Assembly: GCA_944325665.1 (NCBI GenBank)
Contig: CALVAY010000001.1
Location: forward strand, 124,001-188,000
Direction: 5' to 3'
DNA from: Candidatus Gastranaerophilales bacterium
GTDB lineage: Bacteria; Cyanobacteriota; Vampirovibrionia; Gastranaerophilales; Gastranaerophilaceae
DNA length: 64,000 nucleotides
Below are positions 58,370-64,000 of the stretch, in pieces. The notes beneath the pieces are model-generated. The model made no database searches, was not told the origin of the DNA, and saw only the letters and a list, made by a program, of their open reading frames with translations. The translations under genes and the position numbers were made by a program. Every line of letters starts with the position of its first letter. Within the stretch, counting starts at the first letter, position 1.

Positions 58370-58864
58370 ATGATTAAACCTTGGGATGAATATTTTTTGG
58401 AAATTGCCAAAACCTGTGCTTCACGTTCAAACTGCTTAAGGGCTCAAGTCGGTGCCGTAATTGTCGGAGAGGACAGAAAAATCAAGGCAACAGGTTACAA
58501 CGGGACGCCTTCTAAAGTAGTTTCTTGTGCTGAGCTTGGGTATTGCTATCGTATAAAAAATAATATTCCCTCGGGAACAAGATATGAAACATGTCGCTCA
58601 ATTCATGCTGAACAAAACGCAATAATTCAAGCGGGGCAAGACAGGTGTAAGGGTGCTACAATGTATATTTGGGGGCATAACTTTATCTGTATTTTGTGTA
58701 AAAGATTTATAGTTCAAGCGGGAATTGAGAAAATTTATCTTCAAAAAGATGAAAACTCCCCTATGGAATTTGTCGATGCAAAGACAATAAGAGAGGAGCT
58801 TTCAAATTCTTTTGTTGTAAGTGAAAAAGACTGTGCCGCCTGTACAAATGATGCTGTTAACTAG
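58370..58864 (+). CDS. dCMP deaminase (ComEB-type)
   Basis: About 164 residues from the ATG at 58370 (MIKPWDEYF); a TTG four codons earlier is possible but has no better site. The zinc deaminase motifs are SIHAEQNAIIQAG (HAE, about residue 83) and CILCKRF (C-x-x-C), with RAQVGAVIVGEDRKIKATGY near the start. It converts dCMP to dUMP for thymidylate synthesis. It is just right of the repeat-bounded module, with the convergent hsp20 overlapping its end by four bases. Confidence 0.92.
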   Translation: MIKPWDEYFLEIAKTCASRSNCLRAQVGAVIVGEDRKIKATGYNGTPSKVVSCAELGYCYRIKNNIPSGTRYETCRSIHAEQNAIIQAGQDRCKGATMYIWGHNFICILCKRFIVQAGIEKIYLQKDENSPMEFVDAKTIREELSNSFVVSEKDCAACTNDAVN

Positions 58865-59328
58865 TCTTCTATTTTAAGTTTTTTGCACTCTTCGTTTTTT
58901 TCAGGCTCTTTTTTATCAAGAGTAATCTTTAAAACGCCGTGTTTAAATTCGCTTTTAGCGCTATCGGGATTAATCGGGTGTTCAAAAGGTATAGTTCTTG
59001 TAAATTTCCCGTATCGAAATTCGCTTGTGTGGATATTTTCTTTTTCTTCGTGATTTTCGTACTTTAGCTCGGCGTTAAGCACTATGCCGTTTTCATATAA
59101 ATCCACATCAATATCTTCTTTTTTTATTCCCGCAAGTTCAACCTTTACTTTATAACTTTTCTTTGTTTCACTAACTTCAATTGCGGGACGAAAAGTCATT
59201 TTAAGCGGCATATGTTCCTTATCCATAAATTCCATATCGCCAAAAGTATCTTTTAAAAACCTTGTTAAATCTTCATGAATATTGTTAAAAAAGTAAGACG
59301 GCTCTCTTTTTATAATGCTAAACTTCAT
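58861..59328 (-). CDS. Small heat-shock protein Hsp20
   Basis: A 155-residue alpha-crystallin-type chaperone. The core domain (about 45-140) has RPAIEVSETKKSYKVKVELA, IKKEDIDVDLYENGIVLNAE and the closing FKHGVLKITLDKK; the N-terminal arm includes a Phe-rich stretch. It binds unfolding proteins to stop aggregation. It lacks a clear IxI motif near the end (KLKIED is the nearest). It converges with the dCMP deaminase gene. Confidence 0.93.
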   Translation of the reverse strand: MKFSIIKREPSYFFNNIHEDLTRFLKDTFGDMEFMDKEHMPLKMTFRPAIEVSETKKSYKVKVELAGIKKEDIDVDLYENGIVLNAELKYENHEEKENIHTSEFRYGKFTRTIPFEHPINPDSAKSEFKHGVLKITLDKKEPEKNEECKKLKIED

Positions 59329-59476
59329 TATTTACTCCTTTCTTTAATATCTTTGTATTTTCCTTTCTTTTTGTGATTTTTACATTGCCAAGATGTGTAA
59401 AGTTTTGTTACCTTGGGTGCAATTTTTATTCTTAAATTTTTTTTATTTATATGTACAAGGAGAATAAGGATAAAAT

Positions 59477-59719
59477 ATGTCAATCGGTGCAATAGGCTTT
59501 AACCCTTTTGATTATGATCCTTCCAAACTGCAAGCAGCTCACAAAATCGGTCTGAACGGCGGTATGGCAACAGGTGCTAACGGTGGCACCAAGGCACATC
59601 AGCATAACCCTGAAGCAGGACTTGACCAACAAATGTTAGCTCAAAAAGCGGCAGGATTTCAAAACGGGCTTGGGGGAACAAACAACCCCGATGACCACAA
59701 AATATTTTTTGCGGCTTAA
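59477..59719 (+). CDS. Small Gly/Asn-rich protein, unknown
   Basis: An 80-residue protein starting MSIGAIGFNPFDYDPSK, low in hydrophobics after the first 15 residues and rich in Gly, Asn, Gln and Ala (LNGGMATGANGGTKAHQHN). AAGGAGAATAAGG precedes the ATG and a perfect terminator follows, so it is a real single-gene unit. I recognise no family. It is next to the SASQARFL-type protein, convergent and sharing its terminator. Confidence 0.65.
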   Translation: MSIGAIGFNPFDYDPSKLQAAHKIGLNGGMATGANGGTKAHQHNPEAGLDQQMLAQKAAGFQNGLGGTNNPDDHKIFFAA

Positions 59720-59740
59720 AAATTAAATCAAATATTTTTA

Positions 59741-59770
59741 AAAAAACCTCAAGATTTCTTGAGGTTTTTT
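59741..59770. terminator. Bidirectional terminator
   Basis: AAAAAACCTCAAG pairs perfectly with CTTGAGGTTTTTT around a four-base loop between two convergent genes. Confidence 0.9.
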
Positions 59771-59783
59771 TATTTTTAATATC

Positions 59784-60512
59784 CTATCCGAATGTTTTAA
59801 ATGAAGCCTCGACGTCTTCTTGAATTACTTTCTTGACGCTCTCCATTTCCGTCTCAAGAGCTTTGTGCTCTGATTCAAGCTGTTTTAGTCTCATTTCAAG
59901 AGATTTATCTTTGTTTTGGAATAGACTTTGTTTTTCATCGTAATCAGCTTGTGCAGCCGCGTCATCGGTTTTATCCATAACTTCCGAAATAAGTGTTTCG
60001 TTAGTGTTTGAATAGTCAACTTTTTGCCAGCTTGAGCCGCCTTCGCCAATATCAGACGTGTATTTAAGAAGCTCGATGAAGTATATGCCTTCAGTTATTG
60101 CTCTTTGAAGTGAATCGGTTCTGTTGACTTCAGGATCGACAAAGTATTTGTCTTGAGTTAAACCATCGGCAGATAAGCCGTTTTCATCAAACGTAGGTAA
60201 TTCCGGAACAACGATTTTTCCTGATGTTGTAACCAAACGACCGCCAAGGCCGGGGTTTTCATCAAGTTCAGAGCGTACAATGTCGTCATATGTAAGTCTG
60301 CGGTTATAGTTATACAAGTCTGCATCGGCAGCAGTCTTAGCATTGAACAACAACACTTTGTTGTTCATCTTGTCATTGTATTCCATAGTCCAAGATTCGG
60401 TTTCACGAGCTAAGACCATACGTTCATGAGTAATTCTTTGTGCTTGATACTCATTGTTGTTCTTCTGAGCCGTTAATATTAAAAATCTTGCCTGGCTGGC
60501 GGACATTCCCAT
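59784..60512 (-). CDS. SASQARFL-type coiled-coil protein, unknown function
   Basis: A 242-residue soluble protein starting MGMSASQARFLILTAQKNNN with a following helical segment (EYQAQRITHERMVLARETES). The end is coiled coil (KSLEMRLKQLESEHKALETE). Proteins opening with this (M)xxSASQARFL phrase are, as I recall, widespread in uncultured bacteria including the cyanobacterial sister groups, usually unnamed. The helical ends resemble flagellar rod/hook proteins in general form, but no TPGY-type motif is present. AAGGAG precedes the ATG. No function is proposed. Confidence 0.7.
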   Translation of the reverse strand: MGMSASQARFLILTAQKNNNEYQAQRITHERMVLARETESWTMEYNDKMNNKVLLFNAKTAADADLYNYNRRLTYDDIVRSELDENPGLGGRLVTTSGKIVVPELPTFDENGLSADGLTQDKYFVDPEVNRTDSLQRAITEGIYFIELLKYTSDIGEGGSSWQKVDYSNTNETLISEVMDKTDDAAAQADYDEKQSLFQNKDKSLEMRLKQLESEHKALETEMESVKKVIQEDVEASFKTFG

Positions 60513-60711
60513 AGGGACACTCCTTACTTTATTGTTCCTTTGGTTATATCTTCGGCATATTTTCTGCTTAACTTTAGCTTTTTTAGGTATTTTTTAACTA
60601 AATGATACAAAACTTAACAAAGCTGAAATATTAATAAAAAATAAATTTAAATAGACAACCTGTATTGTTATTTTATAATGTTATTAATTGAATTTTCCAC
60701 AGGAGGTTAAA

Positions 60712-61299
60712 ATGTTCATTGATGATGAAAATCAATTAAATGAAGAAAACACTTGTTCTAATAATCCTTTTGAGCAAAAAGACGAGCAAACGGATGAAGT
60801 ACAAGAGCAGCAAGATGTCGAAGTAAAAGAAGAAACACCTTGTGAGTGTGAAAAATTAAAAGAAGAACTTGATGATTTAAATAATAAATACTTAAGACTT
60901 GCAGCTGATTTTGACAACTTTAGAAAACGTCAGGCGCAAGAGAGAGAAAGCCTGTTAAAATACGGTGCAGCCGATACCTTAACAAAAATTTTGGTTGTTT
61001 TAGACTCCTTTGAAAGAGCAAAAAAATCGCTTGATGAGCTTGACGACATTCAAGGCGTAAGAGAAGGTTACGAAGTAGTTTTTAAACAACTTATTGATGT
61101 TCTTAAAAAAGTTGGGTTGGAAGAAATTGAAGCAGTAGGAAAGGAATTTGACCCGAATTTGCACGAAGCAATAGCAAGAGTTCCATCTGAAGAACATCCT
61201 GATAATACCGTTGTTGCGCAAATGCAAACAGGTTATAAATTGGGCGATAGGGTCTTAAGACCGGCTTTAGTCAGTGTATCGCATAACGAGGAAGCATAA
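60712..61299 (+). CDS. grpE: Nucleotide exchange factor GrpE
   Basis: About 195 residues. An acidic disordered N-terminus (to about residue 50) is followed by the long dimerisation helix ([20 protein letters not shown]) and the beta domain with [20 protein letters not shown]. GrpE releases ADP from DnaK. AGGAGG six bases before 60712 fixes the start; an upstream in-frame TTG would enclose it. dnaJ overlaps the stop by one base. dnaK is not in the window, unlike the common grpE-dnaK-dnaJ order. Confidence 0.94.
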   Translation: MFIDDENQLNEENTCSNNPFEQKDEQTDEVQEQQDVEVKEETPCECEKLKEELDDLNNKYLRLAADFDNFRKRQAQERESLLKYGAADTLTKILVVLDSFERAKKSLDELDDIQGVREGYEVVFKQLIDVLKKVGLEEIEAVGKEFDPNLHEAIARVPSEEHPDNTVVAQMQTGYKLGDRVLRPALVSVSHNEEA

Positions 61300-62414
61300 T
61301 GGATTACTATGAAACTCTGGGAGTGCCCAGAAATGCCACAAAAGATGAGATAAAAAAAGCTTTTAGACAACTTGCAAGAAAATATCACCCCGATGTCAAT
61401 AAAGAAGAGGGCGCTGAAGAAAAGTTTAAAGAATTAGGCAGGGCCTATGAAACTTTAATGGATGATCAAAAGCGTGAACTATATGACAGGTATGGTGAAG
61501 ACGGTTTAAAAAATGCCGGTTATAATACCAATTCTTTTGATTTTGATTTTGGAGATTTGGGCGATATATTCTCATCATTCTTTGGCGGTGGTATGAGCGG
61601 TTTTTCTTCTCGTCCCAATCCAAACGCTCCGCAAAGAGGTGCAGATTTAAGACTGGATATACAAATTGATTTCTTGGAAGCTGCTTTTGGCGTAGAGAAG
61701 GAAATTAAATTTGACCATTTAGAGCCTTGTGAAGAATGTTCGGGCAGCGGTTTGGATAAAAATGCTACCGATACGGTTTGCCCCACTTGCCACGGTCAAG
61801 GAAGGGTACAGCAAAGCACAAGAACTCCTTTGGGTTCTTTTACTTCGGTTACGGTTTGTCCTACTTGCCACGGTAGCGGTAAAAACCCTAAAGCCGCTTG
61901 TAAAAAATGCAAGGGCATAGGTGCAATCGAAAAAGAAAAAGTGTTGAAGATAAAAATTCCGCACGGGGTTACAATGGGCTCAAAAATTCGCTTGGCAAAC
62001 GAAGGTGATGCCGGTAAAAACGGTGGCAGGGCAGGCGACTTGTATGTTGTTTTACATGTAAAAGAGTCTAAGGAATTTATAAGAGAAGGATATGATATTT
62101 ATACAAAATTGAATATCACTGTTCCTCAGGCTGTTTTGGGCGATACTTTGAGTGTAAATACAATTCACGGACAAAAAGAAATTAATATACCTCAAGGTAT
62201 TCAAAGCGGTGAAAAAATAGCCCTTAAGGACTATGGCGTACCTCATCTGGGGTCTAATTCGCAAAAAGGTACTCATTATGTTACAATAATTGTGGATACT
62301 CCCAAAAAATTGTCAGACAGAGAAGAAAAATTATACAGGGAGCTATTCGAGCTTTCTAAGACTAAAAAGGAAGAAAGCTTGTTAGACAAGGTGAAAGCTA
62401 CGCTTAAAAAATAG
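61299..62414 (+). CDS. dnaJ: Chaperone DnaJ
   Basis: A 371-residue type I J-protein: J domain (about 3-65, with HPD in [14 protein letters not shown]), a Gly/Phe linker ([15 protein letters not shown]), four zinc-finger repeats ([32 protein letters not shown]) and the C-terminal substrate domains. It delivers clients to DnaK and stimulates its ATPase. It follows grpE in the same operon and is followed nine bases later by a secreted protein. Confidence 0.96.
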   Translation: MDYYETLGVPRNATKDEIKKAFRQLARKYHPDVNKEEGAEEKFKELGRAYETLMDDQKRELYDRYGEDGLKNAGYNTNSFDFDFGDLGDIFSSFFGGGMSGFSSRPNPNAPQRGADLRLDIQIDFLEAAFGVEKEIKFDHLEPCEECSGSGLDKNATDTVCPTCHGQGRVQQSTRTPLGSFTSVTVCPTCHGSGKNPKAACKKCKGIGAIEKEKVLKIKIPHGVTMGSKIRLANEGDAGKNGGRAGDLYVVLHVKESKEFIREGYDIYTKLNITVPQAVLGDTLSVNTIHGQKEINIPQGIQSGEKIALKDYGVPHLGSNSQKGTHYVTIIVDTPKKLSDREEKLYRELFELSKTKKEESLLDKVKATLKK

Positions 62415-62422
62415 GAGAATAT

Positions 62423-63883
62423 ATGAGGTTTTTAGGAGCAAAGGGCTTAAGGATTATTGTATTTTTATTTGCTTTTTTTGTATTTTCACAAAGTGCAAAT
62501 GCTTCTAAATTACCGATTGAGGTCTGGGAATACGTTAAGGCCGAACTTCCCACATCAACACAGCGTTTTGACTCTGTTATTGTTGTTTCAAACGATGTTA
62601 TGTATATCCCTCTCTATCCTGCCCAAACAAATGCGGTTAATAATCTTGAAATTGAATACACTTACCCAAGCGGGAAAAGTTTAAAGCAAAGACCCGAAAT
62701 AGTTGTTTTTAATAACAATTTTGTCCTTTTAAAGTTGTTTAAAGATAAAAACGGGGATTATACCCTAACAAGTTATGAAGATTTTCCGATGAAGGTTAAA
62801 TTGGGTGTAATGCCTCAGGATATGCTTGTTCCGCCGGGGCTTAAGATGCCCGAGAATTTAAAGTTGGTTTTGGGTGATTTAATTATTCCTTCCAAAAATG
62901 ATAATTTAATTTCAATTGAAGCAAATACTTCAAAAAAAAGCTCATCTTTGCTTAAAAACGAGCTTGTTCCGCTTCAGGAGTTGAGGAATAAAAAAACATA
63001 CATTACAACAAATAATTCAAAGTTTATGCTTGTTTATGACGGTGTTTCAAAAGCTCCATTGTACGAGCTTAAGCTTTCTTCTCTTCCTTCGAAAATAATT
63101 TCTTCAGAGGCGTCAAAGTTCGCTCTTGTGGTTTATTTTGCAAATAAAAATCTTGAGATTATTGACTTAAAGAACGAAAGAGTTTTAACTCAAATTCCTT
63201 TGGATGACGTTGCAAAAGACGCAGATTTGGACAAAAATACAAATATAGCATACGTTAGCTCGCAAAGAGCAAATTCAATTTATTGTATAGATATGAACTC
63301 GGCCAAGCTTCTAAGGGCAATACATTTAGAGCAGTCTCCTTCTTGGATTTCCGTCGCAACCGACGGTTCATCTATTGCTTTTGTAGATGGTCTAAGCGGG
63401 GAGCTTTTTAATTTAAAATTATCTGGCGATGTACAGGTAAATCCTGTTGCAAAGGCCAAGAATATTTCAAAAGTTTTGTGTGATGAGCAGTATATTTACG
63501 CTATTTCAAGAACGCAAAATACCCTATATGTCTATGATAAAAACACTCTTGCCCTTGTTGACGAGGAAAAGCTGAACGAAAAACCCGTTGATGCCATTTA
63601 TCATCAGGGCAAAGTCTATATTTTATGCGCTAAAGAAGGGGTGCTTGAGGTTTATGATAAACTTCAAAGCAAGATTATACTTTCTCAACAGCTTGATTCT
63701 TCGGGATTTTATTCAAAAATAACTTTAATTCCCGACCAGCACAATGTTTTAATTACAGGGGTTAATTCCAAGAAAATTCTTGTTTTTGATTTGGATAAGA
63801 TGATACTGGTTAGAAAACACCCTGCTTTGCTTGATGTTTCAAACATTGTGGTAACGGATAAAACCCAAAAAGAGGATTTATAA
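62423..63883 (+). CDS. Secreted beta-propeller-like protein, unknown
   Basis: A 486-residue protein with a signal peptide (about 8-28, LRIIVFLFAFFVFSQSANAS). From about residue 190 onward it has short repeating strand units (NTNIAYVSSQRANSIYCIDM, ISVATDGSSIAFVDGLSGEL, KVYILCAKEGVLEVYDK) like YVTN-type propeller blades. The first 150 residues form another beta-rich part. It probably acts in the periplasm or on the surface by binding protein or sugar. Position after dnaJ (nine-base gap) suggests shared transcription. Family not identified. Confidence 0.65.
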   Translation: MRFLGAKGLRIIVFLFAFFVFSQSANASKLPIEVWEYVKAELPTSTQRFDSVIVVSNDVMYIPLYPAQTNAVNNLEIEYTYPSGKSLKQRPEIVVFNNNFVLLKLFKDKNGDYTLTSYEDFPMKVKLGVMPQDMLVPPGLKMPENLKLVLGDLIIPSKNDNLISIEANTSKKSSSLLKNELVPLQELRNKKTYITTNNSKFMLVYDGVSKAPLYELKLSSLPSKIISSEASKFALVVYFANKNLEIIDLKNERVLTQIPLDDVAKDADLDKNTNIAYVSSQRANSIYCIDMNSAKLLRAIHLEQSPSWISVATDGSSIAFVDGLSGELFNLKLSGDVQVNPVAKAKNISKVLCDEQYIYAISRTQNTLYVYDKNTLALVDEEKLNEKPVDAIYHQGKVYILCAKEGVLEVYDKLQSKIILSQQLDSSGFYSKITLIPDQHNVLITGVNSKKILVFDLDKMILVRKHPALLDVSNIVVTDKTQKEDL

Positions 63884-63884
63884 T

Positions 63885-64000
63885 ATGGACAGTTTTTGTA
63901 ATTTTGATGATAAAACAGTTGAAATCCTCTGTGAGCTTGAAAAAACAAGAAAAGAGTTTTGGAATATAGATAGAAATACCGCAAATTTTTTAAATATGCT
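63885..64000 (+). CDS. O-methyltransferase-like protein, N-terminal part
   Basis: Only about 38 codons are seen before the window ends, starting MDSFCNFDDKTVEILCELEK. The phrase RKEFWNIDRNTANFLNML resembles the opening of SAM-dependent O-methyltransferases of the caffeoyl-CoA/YrrM group (xxWNVxxETGxFLxxL). It starts one base after the upstream stop, so it is in the same operon. The motifs for SAM binding would lie outside the window. Confidence 0.5.
   Translation, partial: MDSFCNFDDKTVEILCELEKTRKEFWNIDRNTANFLNM

Overview
The window is AT-rich bacterial chromosome with dense, often overlapping genes on both strands. Several traits together point to a flagellated, non-photosynthetic relative of the cyanobacteria (Vampirovibrionia/'Melainabacteria', most like Gastranaerophilales). 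They are an ATP synthase F0 block in the order a-c-b'-b with two divergent b-type stalk subunits, a four-repeat S1 protein, and a flagellar operon. A glgC gene, a GFTLAEVLITL-type pilin, and many proteins of unknown function with short Asn/Gln/Ile-rich N-termini agree with this. The assignment is an inference; no 16S gene is present.

Layout. 1-1.5 kb: atp F0 genes, minus strand. 1.9-10.3 kb: one plus-strand run of a response regulator, a soluble histidine kinase and flgB-flgC-fliE-fliF-fliG-fliH-fliI, closed by a terminator. 10.3-14.7 kb: rpsA, a tandem pair of WYL-type regulators, a TPR protein and an HD-domain protein. 14.7-23.2 kb: a chemosensory set (CheA-REC hybrid, MCP without a periplasmic sensor, REC protein with a degenerate GGDEF, tandem-CheW protein) next to a Maf-type glycosyltransferase. 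23.2-32 kb: two secreted unknowns, lspA, rluD-type synthase, LapA-like protein, trkH/trkA and gyrB. 32-44.6 kb: comM, a thioredoxin/CcdA pair, a pilin and groESL lie among five unusual proteins. These are a GNAT-like, a JAMM-like, an ankyrin-like repeat, a kinase-like and a two-hydrophobic-segment protein, with similar short N-terminal tails. 44.6-56.2 kb: hom-thrC, gltX, secDF with an XRE/zinc-ribbon gene, AMIN-amidase, murI, glgC and a zinc-ribbon protein. 56.3-58.3 kb: an AT-rich two-gene module (PD-(D/E)XK-like nuclease plus FRG-domain protein) bracketed by five copies of one short repeat. 58.4-64 kb: dCMP deaminase, Hsp20, two lineage-type unknowns, grpE-dnaJ, a secreted propeller-like protein and the start of an O-methyltransferase.

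The two strongest leads for something undescribed are: (1) the 32-44.6 kb set, which pairs effector-like domains (acetyltransferase, JAMM peptidase, ankyrin, kinase) with a shared kind of N-terminal tail, suggesting a family of exported or surface-delivered proteins; (2) the nuclease-FRG module, whose flanking repeats resemble the multiple terminal repeats of an IS21-like element, suggesting a defence cassette moved without its own transposase. Smaller leads are a 31-bp duplication of the groEL 3' end around a fold-back-rich 0.4 kb segment, a structured leader with a 15-codon ORF at 43.9 kb, a terminated small transcription unit upstream of secD, and a leaderless comM.
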